Notes under the pieces: model-generated | The model's input: only the letters and a program-made list of their open reading frames with translations | Databases searched by the model: none | What the model was told of the DNA's origin: nothing | NCBI RefSeq assembly: GCF_039542905.1 | Contig: NZ_BAABIS010000001.1 | Coordinates: forward strand, 1,674,001 to 1,738,000 | Direction: 5' to 3' | From: Kitasatospora terrestris | GTDB taxonomy: Bacteria > Actinomycetota > Actinomycetes > Streptomycetales > Streptomycetaceae | Length of the DNA stretch: 64,000 nt | Program-made: the position numbers and the translations under genes | Shown: piece after piece, positions 1 to 7,961 of the stretch | Position numbering within the stretch: position 1 is the stretch's first letter | Layout of the letters: each line of letters starts with the position of its first letter

Positions 1-226
1 GCCGGATCCGGCTGCCGCGGCGGCCCGCGGTCTCGATCACGCCGCGTTCACGCAGCAGCCGGTAGGCGGCGGCGACGGTGTTGGGGTTGACGCCCAGCTC
101 GGTCGCCAGGTCGCGGAGCGGTGGCAGCGCGGTGCCGGGTTCCAGCTCGCCGGTACCGACCGCGCGTTCGATGTCGGCGGCGATCTCGTTGGCGCGCCGA
201 CCAGTGATCCGATATTCTCCTAGCAC
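1..226 (-). CDS. MocR/GntR-type regulator, N-terminal part only
   Basis: This gene runs off the left edge, so only about 75 N-terminal residues are visible. They read VLGEYRITGRRANEIAADIE and continue into a GntR winged helix (PPLRDLATELGVNPNTVAAA, then a recognition helix and wing). The start is GTG at 226; no Shine-Dalgarno precedes it, but a CATAAT hexamer ends 7 nt upstream, which predicts a leaderless transcript. It is divergent from a pyridoxamine-phosphate-oxidase-like gene with only 35 bp between them. From family knowledge, this pairing is typical of MocR/PdxR-type regulators that carry an aminotransferase-like C-terminal domain. That domain lies outside the window, so the subclass is inferred. 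Confidence 0.82.
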   Translation of the reverse strand, partial: MLGEYRITGRRANEIAADIERAVGTGELEPGTALPPLRDLATELGVNPNTVAAAYRLLRERGVIETAGRRGSRIR

Positions 227-261
227 AAAGATAATTATGCACTAGTGCAGAGGGGGATGCC
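227..261. promoter_or_regulatory. Divergent promoter region with a 10-bp palindrome
   Basis: The 35-bp spacer holds an AT-rich core readable in both directions: CATAAT on the minus strand and GATAAT on the plus strand. Next to it is the perfect palindrome GCACTAGTGC at 239-248. The plus-strand gene has a strong ribosome-binding site (GGGGGA) ending 6 nt before its ATG; the minus-strand gene has none. The palindrome probably binds the flanking GntR protein, but this is inferred from position only. Confidence 0.5.
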
Positions 262-909
262 ATGTCGACCGCCGCCTACACCCGCAACGACCGCACCACG
301 CCCACCCGCTCCAAGGAGCGCGCCAGCTGGGACAAGGACGCGGTCAACGCCATTCTCGACGCCGGCTACCTCTGCCACCTCGGGTTCGTCGCCGACGGCG
401 CGCCGGTCGTCCTGCCCACCATCTACGCCCGGGTCGGCGAGGCGCTCTACCTGCACGGCTCCACCGGCAGCCGCCCGATGCGCGGCGCCGCCCGCGACGA
501 GGGCCTGCCGGTCTGCGTCACGGTCACCCACCTGGACGGCCTGGTGCTGGCCAAGTCCGCCTTCCACCACTCCGTCAACTACCGCTCGGTGGTGGCGCAC
601 GGCACCGCCTACCAGGTCACCGACCCGGACGAGCTGACGCTCGCGCTGAACGCCCTGGTCGACCAGGCCGTGCGGGGCCGCTCCGGCGACACCCGCCCCG
701 CCAACGCCAAGGAGCGCGCGGCGACCCGGGTGATCCGGCTGGAACTGGACGAGGTGTCCGCCAAGTCCCGTACCGGCGGCGTCAACGACGACGAGGACGA
801 CCTGGACCTGCCGTACTGGGCCGGCGTCGTCCCGGTCGCCCCCGCGTACGGCGCGCCGCAGGCCTCCCCGCACACCGCCGTCCCGCTGCCCGACTACCTG
901 GCGGGCTGA
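262..909 (+). CDS. Pyridoxamine 5'-phosphate oxidase family (FMN-binding split barrel) protein
   Basis: A 215-residue protein of the PNPOx-like/nitroimidazole-reductase-like split-barrel group. The N-terminal half carries the fold's typical features: the ILDAGYLCHLGFVADGAPVV strand pair (about residues 30-50), a TIYARVGEALYLHGSTGSR segment (about 53-71) that usually contacts the flavin phosphate, and later strand ends. It is probably an FMN- or F420-dependent oxidoreductase or flavin/PLP-binding protein of the cytosol; the substrate cannot be told. The start is ATG behind GGGGGA. It is divergent from a MocR-type regulator, which suggests regulation tied to vitamin B6 or amino-acid status. The C-terminal 25 residues are proline/alanine rich and look unstructured. 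Confidence 0.85.
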   Translation: MSTAAYTRNDRTTPTRSKERASWDKDAVNAILDAGYLCHLGFVADGAPVVLPTIYARVGEALYLHGSTGSRPMRGAARDEGLPVCVTVTHLDGLVLAKSAFHHSVNYRSVVAHGTAYQVTDPDELTLALNALVDQAVRGRSGDTRPANAKERAATRVIRLELDEVSAKSRTGGVNDDEDDLDLPYWAGVVPVAPAYGAPQASPHTAVPLPDYLAG

Positions 910-1013
910 CCGGCGCTCGTCCGCGGCTGGACCGCGGCTCCGGGGCCGAGTGGCACGCGTTCATGGCCGGACGCGGCCCGGACGGCGGGTTGTCCGATCG
1001 ACTGACGAATCGC

Positions 1014-1043
1014 CGGACCGGCGTGGCGGATCGCCCCGGTCCG
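1014..1043. repeat. Inverted repeat between PNPOx-like gene and sugar porter
   Basis: CGGACCGG (1014-1021) and CCGGTCCG (1036-1043) form an 8-bp stem with a 14-nt loop. It could be a weak terminator for the upstream gene or an operator for the transporter. There is no U-tract. The rest of the 910-1123 spacer shows no other feature I can support. Confidence 0.35.
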
Positions 1044-1123
1044 TCCGGTCTGCTGATGGAATGTGAGGTGATCTCCGTCCGCCCGGCCGCGCAGGTGGGC
1101 CGCCGTCCTCCCGGGAGCACCCG

Positions 1124-2542
1124 CTGTCCTCCTCACCGTCCCCCGCCGCCGCGCCGGCCGCGCAGGAGCACCTCGGCCACGTCGTCTTCATCTCGGCGGC
1201 CGCCGCGATGGGCGGCTTCCTCTTCGGCTACGACAGCGCGGTGATCAACGGCGCGGTGACCGGCATCCAGAAGCACTTCGGGGTCGGCAACGGCGAGACC
1301 GCGTTCGTGGTCGCCATCGCGCTGCTCGGCTCGGCGGCCGGCGCGGTGATCGCCGGCCGGCTCGCCGACCACCTCGGCCGGGTGCGGACCATGCTGCTGG
1401 CCGCGGTGCTGTTCGCGATCAGCGGCGTCGGCTCGATGTTCCCGCCCAACATCGAGGTGCTCGGCTTCTGGCGGGTGGTCGGCGGCGTCGCGATCGGCAT
1501 CGCCTCGGTGATCGCCCCCACCTACATCGCCGAGGTCGCCCCGACCGCGTACCGGGGCCGGCTCGCCTCCTTCCAGCAGCTGGCCATCGTGCTCGGCATC
1601 ACCGTCTCGCAGCTGGCCAACTGGGCGCTCAACCAGGCGGCCGGCGGCGAGTCCACCAACCACCTGGGCGGCGTCCAGGCCTGGCAGTGGATGCTCGGCG
1701 TGGAGGCCGTCCCGGCCCTGGTGTACGGCCTGATGGCGCTCGCCATCCCGGAGTCGCCGCGCTACCTGATCGCCGACGGCCGGGACGCGCAGGCCCGCGA
1801 GGTGCTGGCCGAGGTCGAGGGCCCCGACGTCGACCTGGACGCCCGGGTCGCCGAGATCCGCGCCGTCCTCGACACCTCGCACAAGCCGCGCGCGAAGGAC
1901 CTCTTCGGCGGCCGCTTCGGGCTGCTGCCGATCGTCTGGGTGGGCATCGGCGCCTCGGTGTTCCAGCAGTTCGTCGGCATCAACGTGATCTTCTACTACT
2001 CGTCCTTCCTGTGGCAGTCGGTCGGCATCGACGAGTCCAACTCGCTGCTGATCAGCCTCTCCACCTCGATCATCAACGTGATCGGCACCGTGGTCGCGAT
2101 GGCCCTGGTCGACCGGATCGGCCGCAAGCCGCTCGCCCTGGCCGGCTCGGCCGGCATGGCGGCCGCCCTCGGCGTCGCCGCCTGGGCCTTCTCCTTCCGG
2201 CAGGGCACCGGCGACGCCGCCACCCTCGACGACGCCCACGCCACCGTCGCGCTGGTCGCCGCGCACGTCTTCGTCTTCTGCTTCGCCTTCTCCTGGGGCG
2301 TGGTGGTCTGGGTGCTGCTCGGCGAGATGTTCCCCAACCACATCCGGGCGCTCGCCCTGTCCGTCGCCGCCTCCGCCCAGTGGATCGCCAACTGGGCGAT
2401 CACCGTCAGCTTCCCCAACCTCTCGGACTGGAACCTCTCCGCCACCTACGCGATCTACGCGGGCTTCGCGCTCCTGTCCATCCCCTTTGTGGCGTTCTGC
2501 ATCAGGGAGACCAAGGGTCGCGCCCTGGAAGAGATGGGCTGA
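1124..2542 (+). CDS. Sugar porter family MFS transporter (CTG start proposed)
   Basis: A 12-helix sugar:proton symporter of the XylE/GLUT type. It carries the helix-1 signature GGFLFGYDSAVINGA, the loop 2-3 RLADHLGRVR motif, PESPRYLIA after helix 6, the helix-7 QQFVGINVIFYYSS sugar-binding segment, and the loop 8-9 DRIGRKPLAL motif. The first ATG (1208) would start inside helix 1. Extending in frame back to the stop at 1064 gives no ATG or GTG, but CTG at 1124 sits 6 nt after GGGAG. That adds 28 residues and restores the usual N-terminus (QEHLGHVVFISAAAAMGGFL). Expected length is then 472 aa, normal for the family. The sugar is unknown; glucose-, xylose- and galactose-type substrates are all possible. 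It appears monocistronic. Confidence 0.88.
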   Translation: MSSSPSPAAAPAAQEHLGHVVFISAAAAMGGFLFGYDSAVINGAVTGIQKHFGVGNGETAFVVAIALLGSAAGAVIAGRLADHLGRVRTMLLAAVLFAISGVGSMFPPNIEVLGFWRVVGGVAIGIASVIAPTYIAEVAPTAYRGRLASFQQLAIVLGITVSQLANWALNQAAGGESTNHLGGVQAWQWMLGVEAVPALVYGLMALAIPESPRYLIADGRDAQAREVLAEVEGPDVDLDARVAEIRAVLDTSHKPRAKDLFGGRFGLLPIVWVGIGASVFQQFVGINVIFYYSSFLWQSVGIDESNSLLISLSTSIINVIGTVVAMALVDRIGRKPLALAGSAGMAAALGVAAWAFSFRQGTGDAATLDDAHATVALVAAHVFVFCFAFSWGVVVWVLLGEMFPNHIRALALSVAASAQWIANWAITVSFPNLSDWNLSATYAIYAGFALLSIPFVAFCIRETKGRALEEMG

Positions 2543-2614
2543 CGGCCCGTCACCCTCTAGCATCGCCTTGACCGGGCCGCCACCGCCCGACCCCGACGAG
2601 CCGACGGAGAGGCC

Positions 2615-3307
2615 ATGGGCACCCGCCGCCAGAACGTCACCTTCCCCAGCAACGGGCAGACCGCGCACGGCTACCTCGCCCTGCCGCCCAAGGGCCTCGG
2701 ACCGGGCGTCCTGGTCGTCCAGGAGTGGTGGGGCCTCACCCGCCACATCGCCGACCTCACCGACCGCCTCGCCGCCGAGGGCTTCGTCGCCCTCGCCCCC
2801 GACCTGTACGGCGGCACCACCACCCACGACCCGGCCGAGGCGAGCAAGCTCAAGGCCGAGCTGCCCGCCGAGCGGGCCGCCCGCGACCTCGCCGGGGCCG
2901 TCGACTTCCTCCTCGACCACCCGCAGACCGTCGGCGACGCGATCGGCGCCACCGGGTTCTGCATGGGCGGCGGCCTCGCCCTGCGCCTGGCCGCCCAGCA
3001 GGGCGACCGGATCGCCGCGGTCGTCCCCTTCTACGGCCTGCCCGACGACCCCGACTTCGACTACCGCGGCCTGACCGCCCACGTCCTCGGCCACTTCGGC
3101 GAGGACGACGCCTCGCTGCCCGCCGCCACCGTCGACGAGGCCGCCATCCGCATCGGCGAGGCCACCGACCGCCGGCCCGAGATCCACTTCTACCCCGCCG
3201 GCCACGCCTTCATGAACGACGAGAAGCAGCCCTCCACCTACGACCCCCTCCAGGCCGACACCGCCTGGCGCCGCACCCTCGCCTTCCTCTGGGCCCACCT
3301 CGGCTGA
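2615..3307 (+). CDS. Dienelactone hydrolase family protein
   Basis: A 230-residue alpha/beta hydrolase. The catalytic triad of the family is visible: Cys116 in GFCMGGG, an Asp in FGEDDAS (about 164-165) and His197 in YPAGHAFMN. Glu37 in the VQEWWG segment matches the Glu that primes the cysteine in characterised dienelactone hydrolases. It would hydrolyse a dienelactone or a similar ester in the cytosol. No chlorocatechol genes are nearby, so a general esterase role is just as likely. The ATG at 2615 follows GGAGAGG. A TAGCAT hexamer at about 2558 is a possible -10. Confidence 0.88.
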   Translation: MGTRRQNVTFPSNGQTAHGYLALPPKGLGPGVLVVQEWWGLTRHIADLTDRLAAEGFVALAPDLYGGTTTHDPAEASKLKAELPAERAARDLAGAVDFLLDHPQTVGDAIGATGFCMGGGLALRLAAQQGDRIAAVVPFYGLPDDPDFDYRGLTAHVLGHFGEDDASLPAATVDEAAIRIGEATDRRPEIHFYPAGHAFMNDEKQPSTYDPLQADTAWRRTLAFLWAHLG

Positions 3308-3376
3308 CGGCGCCGCTGTCGCACGACCACGGCACCGGCCTGATCCGGCCGACCGCTCCGCCCCTAGGCTGCCGGC

Positions 3377-4276
3377 ATGGACTGGGTCGACCGGGTGGCG
3401 AAGCTCCGGCAGTGGACGAAGAACGACGAGCGGGCGCCGCACAAACCGCTGCTGCTGCTCTACGCGCTGGCCCGTTTCCAGCGCGACGCCGACGACGACC
3501 TGCGCTACAGCGCCGTCGAGCAGGACCTGCGGCGCCTGCTCGACGAGTACGGGCCGCCGCGCCGCTCCTCCCCCGGCTACCCGTTCCACCACCTCACCGG
3601 TGACGGCGTCTGGGAGGTGCGCACCGACCGCGGACCGGGCAGCCCCGGCAGCGGCGTCCTCGCGCTGCGCGAGGGCAACGCCACCGGCCGGCTCGTCCCG
3701 GAGCTGCGGGCGGCGCTGGTCCGGGAGCCGTCGCTGCTGGGCCGCCTGGTCCGGGTGCTGCTGGACGCCAACTTCCCACCGTCGTTGCACGCCGACCTCT
3801 GCGCGGCGGTCGGCCTGGACATCGAGCGCGCCGAGCTGACCGCCGCCGCGGCGGCCACCGCGGCCCGGCGGCGGGACCAGCGGATGCGCGAGGAGGTGCT
3901 GGCCGCCTACGAGTTCCAGTGCGCGTTCTGCGGGTACGACGGGATGCTCGGCACCGTCCCGGTCGGGCTGGAGGCCGCCCACGTCCGCTGGTGGTCGTTC
4001 GCGGGGCCGGACGAGGTCGACAACGGCCTGTGCCTGTGCGCGCTGCACCACAAGCTGTTCGACAAGGGGGTGCTGGGCCTCGGCGAGGACCACCGGATCC
4101 AGGTGTCCCGGCACTTCGTCGGCCGCCGTCCGGCGAGCGAGCAGCAGGTGCTGGCGCTGTCCGGCCGCCCGCTGAGCGGGCCGCGGCCGGGCGCGCCGAC
4201 CGTCGCGCCGCGGCACCGGGCGTGGCACGCCCGCCAGGTGTTCCGCGGCGGCGCCCGGCCGGTCGGCGTGGGGTAA
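3377..4276 (+). CDS. HNH endonuclease of the phosphorothioate-DNA-binding restriction type
   Basis: A 299-residue two-part protein. Residues 1-150 match, by recall, the N-terminal sulfur-binding-type domain of phosphorothioate-dependent endonucleases (APHKPLLLLYAL near 20-31, PGYPFHHL near 66-73). The C-terminal half is an HNH nuclease with a structural CxxC (C182, C185), AAH at 200-202, N216 and LHHKLFDKG at 223-231. Such type IV enzymes cut DNA whose backbone carries the Dnd phosphorothioate mark. No dnd genes are in the window, so this is an orphan that would exclude modified foreign DNA. A TAGGCT hexamer ends 6 nt before the ATG and there is no ribosome-binding site, which suggests a leaderless mRNA. 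A plain HNH endonuclease is the alternative. Confidence 0.8.
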   Translation: MDWVDRVAKLRQWTKNDERAPHKPLLLLYALARFQRDADDDLRYSAVEQDLRRLLDEYGPPRRSSPGYPFHHLTGDGVWEVRTDRGPGSPGSGVLALREGNATGRLVPELRAALVREPSLLGRLVRVLLDANFPPSLHADLCAAVGLDIERAELTAAAAATAARRRDQRMREEVLAAYEFQCAFCGYDGMLGTVPVGLEAAHVRWWSFAGPDEVDNGLCLCALHHKLFDKGVLGLGEDHRIQVSRHFVGRRPASEQQVLALSGRPLSGPRPGAPTVAPRHRAWHARQVFRGGARPVGVG

Positions 4277-4317
4277 ATGGGTCGACAGGCGGCGCGGGGG
4301 CGGCGCATAGTCGCGCG

Positions 4318-5613
4318 GTGAGCGAGCAGCGTACGCAGCGTTTTCCCTGGGCGGGTCGGAACTACCGGATCCAGACGGCCGCGACGGTGGTGAGCGGGCT
4401 GGGCAACGCCGCCGCGCCGATCGCTACGGCGTTCGCGGTGCTGGGGCAGGGCGGCGGCGCGGCCGAGGTCGGGTACGTGACGGCGGCGCGCAGCGTGCCG
4501 CTGGTGCTGTTCCTGCTGCTCGGCGGGGCGCTCGCGGACCGGTTGCCGCGCCACCGGGTGATGGTGGGCGCGAACGCGTTCAACGCGCTGTCGCAGGCGG
4601 GCCTGGCGGCCCTGGTGCTGAGCGGTCAGGACGCGCTGTGGCCGCTGATGGTGCTGTCCGCGGCGGGTGGCGCCGGGCAGGCGTTCTACGCTCCGGCGGC
4701 CGAGGGCCTGATCCTGCAGTCGGTGGCGTCCGAGCACGCGGGCAAGGCGTTCTCGGTGTTCAAGATGGCGGTGAACGCCGCGCAGATCGGCGGCGCGGCG
4801 CTGGGCGGCGCGCTGGTGGGCCTGGTCGGTCCGGGCTGGGTGCTGGCGCTGGACGCGGGCTGCTTCGCGGTGGCCGCGGCGCTGCGCGTCCTGCTGCGGG
4901 TGGAGCCCGCCGACCGGCCGTCGGCCGAGCACGGCATGGTGCACGAACTGCGGGTCGGCTGGCACGAGTTCCGCTCCCGCCGCTGGCTGTGGGCCGTGGT
5001 GGTGCAGTTCGGCCTGGTGAACGCGTGCGTGCTCGCGTACGAGGCGGTGTACGGCCCGGTGGTGGCCGAGCAGCGGCTCGGCGGCGCCGGGGACTGGGGT
5101 CTGGCGATGGCGGCGCTGAGCGTCGGCATGCTGGCGGGCGGGGTGCTGATGACCCGCTGGCAGCCGCGCCGGCTGCTGCTGGCGGGCAACAACGGGGTGT
5201 TCCTGTTCGCGCTGCCGGCGGTCGCGCTGGCGCTGACCGCGCCGGTCCCGGTGATCGTCGCCGCGATGTTCCTGTCGGGCGTGGGGGTGACGGTCTTCTC
5301 GGTGGGCTGGATGGTGACCCTGCACCAGGAGATCCCGTCCGAGCTGGTGTCGCGGATCTCCGCGTACGACTCGCTGGGGTCGTTCGCGCTGCTGCCGCTG
5401 GGCACCGCGCTGGCCGGCCCGGCGGCCGACGCGCTCGGTCTGACCGGCGCGCTGTGGGCGTGCACCGCGGTGATCCTCGCCCTCTCGGCGGCGGTGCTGG
5501 CGGCGCCCGAGGTGCGGCGCCTGACCCGTGCCGTCCCCCAGGCCCCGGAGCCCACGGAGTCCCCCGTCGCACCGGCCCCCGTACCGGAAGCGGAATCCGT
5601 CACTTCCGGGTGA
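4318..5613 (+). CDS. MFS transporter (multidrug-efflux-like, 12 helices)
   Basis: A membrane exporter of about 431 aa. The start is GTG at 4318 (VSEQRTQRFPW). A TCGACA/CATAGT pair with an 18-bp spacer ends 6 nt before it, so the message is probably leaderless. The loop 2-3 motif GGALADRLPRHRVMV is clear, followed by paired membrane helices typical of the enterobactin-exporter-like (EntS/MefA-like) MFS group. It has an unstructured Pro/Glu-rich tail after about residue 395. The substrate is unknown. The reading frame continues upstream of the GTG, but that stretch overlaps the HNH gene and lacks any transporter feature. Confidence 0.85.
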   Translation: MSEQRTQRFPWAGRNYRIQTAATVVSGLGNAAAPIATAFAVLGQGGGAAEVGYVTAARSVPLVLFLLLGGALADRLPRHRVMVGANAFNALSQAGLAALVLSGQDALWPLMVLSAAGGAGQAFYAPAAEGLILQSVASEHAGKAFSVFKMAVNAAQIGGAALGGALVGLVGPGWVLALDAGCFAVAAALRVLLRVEPADRPSAEHGMVHELRVGWHEFRSRRWLWAVVVQFGLVNACVLAYEAVYGPVVAEQRLGGAGDWGLAMAALSVGMLAGGVLMTRWQPRRLLLAGNNGVFLFALPAVALALTAPVPVIVAAMFLSGVGVTVFSVGWMVTLHQEIPSELVSRISAYDSLGSFALLPLGTALAGPAADALGLTGALWACTAVILALSAAVLAAPEVRRLTRAVPQAPEPTESPVAPAPVPEAESVTSG

Positions 5614-5682
5614 CAGGGGGCAACCGTCTCCGCCGCAGAATCGTCGGACCAGATGACAAGGTCGTCTTCCGGGGGAGACCGC

Positions 5683-6198
5683 ATGCCCAAACCACTGCTG
5701 TTCCTCGACATCGACGGAGTGCTGAACCCGGTCTGTCCGCATCCGGATGCCGACTTCGACAGCCACAGCCTGCTCGGCTACACCGTCCTGCTCTCCGGCC
5801 GGCACGGCGACTGGCTGCGCGAACTCGCCGACGGCTACGAGCTGGTGTGGGCGACCACCTGGGAGGAGCAGGCGAACGCGCACGTCGCCCCGCTGCTCGG
5901 CCTGCCGCAGCTGCCGGTGGTCCGCTTCACCGGGTACGTGCCGCAGCCCGGCGATCCGCGGGTGCCGCTGATGGAGCTGTTCTCGGCCCGCAAGTGGGCG
6001 CCGATCCTGCGGTACGCCGCCGGGCGGCCGTTCGCCTGGGTGGACGACTGCATCCCGCCGCGGCTGGTGCGCAACTCGCTGCTGCGCCGCGACCGGCTGC
6101 TGCTGCCGGTCGACCCGGGGCAGGGGTTGCTCAGGTGGCACGTCGACCGGCTGCTGGGCCGTCCGCCCGCCGCGGGCCGCTTGCGCCGGGTGGGCTGA
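5683..6198 (+). CDS. HAD-superfamily protein
   Basis: A 171-residue cytosolic protein starting with the HAD motif I (MPKPLLFLDIDGVLNP), which supplies the nucleophilic Asp and the acid Asp. A central ATTWEEQAN segment resembles motif II (Thr). WVDDCIPP near residue 125 supplies the acidic residues of motif IV. It belongs to the small HAD group without a cap domain. Substrate unknown: phosphatase or phosphotransferase. The ATG at 5683 follows GGGGGAG at 5671-5677; the earlier ATG at 5653 has no such signal and would add an atypical N-terminus. Confidence 0.8.
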   Translation: MPKPLLFLDIDGVLNPVCPHPDADFDSHSLLGYTVLLSGRHGDWLRELADGYELVWATTWEEQANAHVAPLLGLPQLPVVRFTGYVPQPGDPRVPLMELFSARKWAPILRYAAGRPFAWVDDCIPPRLVRNSLLRRDRLLLPVDPGQGLLRWHVDRLLGRPPAAGRLRRVG

Positions 6199-6231
6199 CG
6201 GCCCGGCCGGCCCTGGCGTTAGATTCGAGGC

Positions 6232-7056
6232 ATGCGCCTCCGGATCATCGACGCTTTCACCGACCGCCCGTTCGCCGGCAACCCGGCCGCCGTCTGCCTG
6301 CTGGACGGGCCCGAGTGGCCGCAGGAGCGCTGGCTGCGCCGGGTCGCGGCGGAGATGAACCTGCCGGAGACCGCCTTCGCCCGCCCGACCGGCGGGCCGG
6401 GCGCGTGGGCGCTGCGCTGGTTCACCCCCACCGAGGAGGTGGACCTGTGCGGCCACGCCACCCTGGCCACGGTGCACGCGCTGCGCGGCGACGGCCTGCT
6501 CGACGGGACGGACGGGCAGGTGCGGTTCGCCACCCGGAGCGGCGAACTGCGGGCCCGGACCGAGCCGGACGGTTCGATCACCCTGGACTTCCCGGCCAAC
6601 GGCGCGGTCGCGGCACAGCCGCCGGCGGGCCTGGCCGAGGCGCTGGGCCGGCCGGTCACCGAGGCGTACGCGGTCCCCGGGCTCGGCGAGCTGCTGGTGG
6701 TGCTGGCGAGCGAGCACGCGGTGCGGGCGCTCGCCCCGGACCTGGGCGCGCTCGCGCTGCTGCCGCTGCGGGGCGTGGTGGTCACCGCCCGGGCGGACGA
6801 CCCGGCGGGCGGCGGCTACGACTTCGTGTCGCGCAACTTCGCCCCGTCGGTCGGCATCCCGGAGGATCCGGTGACCGGCAGCTCGCACACCGCGCTCGCC
6901 CCGTTCTGGGCGGAGCGCCTGGGCCGCACCGAGCTGACCGGCTACCAGGCGTCGGTCCGCGGCGGCCTGGTGGCGTGCCGGCTGCTCGGCGACCGCGTCC
7001 TGCTCTCCGGCCACGCGGTCACCGTGCTGGACGGCACGCTGCACAGCACGCCGTAG
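6232..7056 (+). CDS. PhzF-family isomerase/epimerase-like protein
   Basis: A 274-residue protein with the two-lobed diaminopimelate-epimerase-like fold of PhzF. Recognisable segments are DAFTDRPFAGNPAAV at 8-22, the catalytic Glu in MNLPETAF (about residue 45), DLCGHATLATVHAL, and the C-terminal GIPEDPVTGSSHTAL loop that binds the substrate carboxylate. No other phenazine genes are present, so the role is probably a generic isomerisation rather than phenazine synthesis. The ATG has no Shine-Dalgarno; a TAGATT hexamer ends 6 nt before it (CTGACG/TGACGG about 18 bp further up), again suggesting a leaderless mRNA. Confidence 0.88.
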   Translation: MRLRIIDAFTDRPFAGNPAAVCLLDGPEWPQERWLRRVAAEMNLPETAFARPTGGPGAWALRWFTPTEEVDLCGHATLATVHALRGDGLLDGTDGQVRFATRSGELRARTEPDGSITLDFPANGAVAAQPPAGLAEALGRPVTEAYAVPGLGELLVVLASEHAVRALAPDLGALALLPLRGVVVTARADDPAGGGYDFVSRNFAPSVGIPEDPVTGSSHTALAPFWAERLGRTELTGYQASVRGGLVACRLLGDRVLLSGHAVTVLDGTLHSTP

Positions 7057-7080
7057 CGCCACACCCCCGGTACGCGCTGC

Positions 7081-7872
7081 TCAGGGCGTGGGCAGCCAGC
7101 TGACGTGGCCGGCCAGCAGCGCGTACCCGACGAAGGCGACGGTGTCGATCAGCCCGTGCGCGGCGACCAGCGGCATCACCCGCCCCCAGCGCCGGTAGAG
7201 CAGGCAGAAGACCGCGCCCATCACCATGTTGCCGACCAGCCCGCCGACGCCCTGGTACAGGTGGTACGAGCCGCGCAGCACCGAGCTGGCGATCAGCGCG
7301 GCGGGCCAGCCCCAGCCGAGCTGCTGGAGCCGCCGCAGCAGGTAGCCGAGGACCACCACCTCCTCCAGCACCGCGTTCTGCCAGGCGGAGAGCAGCAGCA
7401 CCGGGATCCGCCACCACACCTCGGGCAGGCCGGAGGGGGCGACGGTCAGGTTGGCGCCGCCGGCCTGCGCGGCCAGGTAGAGCAGCAGCCCGGAGCCGCC
7501 GATCCCGGCGGCGACCAGCGCGCCGCGGCCGAGGTCGGAGAGCTTGCGGGTCAGGTCGAAGCCGAGTGCGTTCCTGAGCGAGCTGCCCTCGCGGATCAGC
7601 AGGTAGCCGACCAGCACCACCGGCATCAGGCCGCGGCCGATGTAGTACAGCTGCCAGGCGAGGTCCAGCCAGGGCCGGCCGGGGGCCCGGGAGGCGTTGA
7701 GGCTGGCGACCTGCTTGCCGAGGGCGAGCGGTTCGGTGAGCGATCCGGCGAAGCTGATCAGCGCGGCGACGCCGCTGGCGCCGAGCGACAGTCCGAGGAC
7801 GATCAGCAGTTCGGCGCCCAGCAGCCGACGGGTCAGCGGGCGGGCGGAGGCCTCGGTCGAAGCGGTCGTCAC
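7081..7872 (-). CDS. CPBP-family intramembrane glutamic endopeptidase
   Basis: A 263-residue integral membrane protein with about seven to eight helices. It shows the CPBP (CAAX protease/bacteriocin-processing, formerly Abi) motifs: the double Glu in NAVLEEVVVLGYLLRR (about residues 155-170), the RGSYHLYQG segment carrying the essential His, and the final His/Asp segment AHGLIDTVAF. Members cleave membrane-embedded peptides; some act in self-immunity to bacteriocins, but no such cluster is visible here. The start is GTG at 7872. It converges with the PhzF gene with only 24 bp between them and no terminator. Confidence 0.85.
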   Translation of the reverse strand: MTTASTEASARPLTRRLLGAELLIVLGLSLGASGVAALISFAGSLTEPLALGKQVASLNASRAPGRPWLDLAWQLYYIGRGLMPVVLVGYLLIREGSSLRNALGFDLTRKLSDLGRGALVAAGIGGSGLLLYLAAQAGGANLTVAPSGLPEVWWRIPVLLLSAWQNAVLEEVVVLGYLLRRLQQLGWGWPAALIASSVLRGSYHLYQGVGGLVGNMVMGAVFCLLYRRWGRVMPLVAAHGLIDTVAFVGYALLAGHVSWLPTP

Positions 7873-7961
7873 CTGGGGCCTCCGGCACGCTGGGTCGGCC
7901 GGCGGCCGGGTGCCCGGCCGCCGGAACGATCATCCAACCACAGCGCCCCGGGGCGCGGGGC

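Noticed and set aside
1133..4228. A 1031-codon open frame on the minus strand
   Set aside because: It crosses three well-supported plus-strand genes, has low-complexity Arg/Gly/Val composition and no domain. Long antisense frames are normal at this GC content.
5653..5682. Earlier ATG for the HAD gene
   Set aside because: It has no ribosome site and overlaps the strong GGGGGAG used by the ATG at 5683; the HAD motif follows the later start directly.
3907..7062. A 1051-codon minus-strand frame across four genes
   Set aside because: It is antisense to the HNH, MFS, HAD and PhzF genes, which all have clear motifs, and its own sequence is a His/Arg/Gln-rich shadow.
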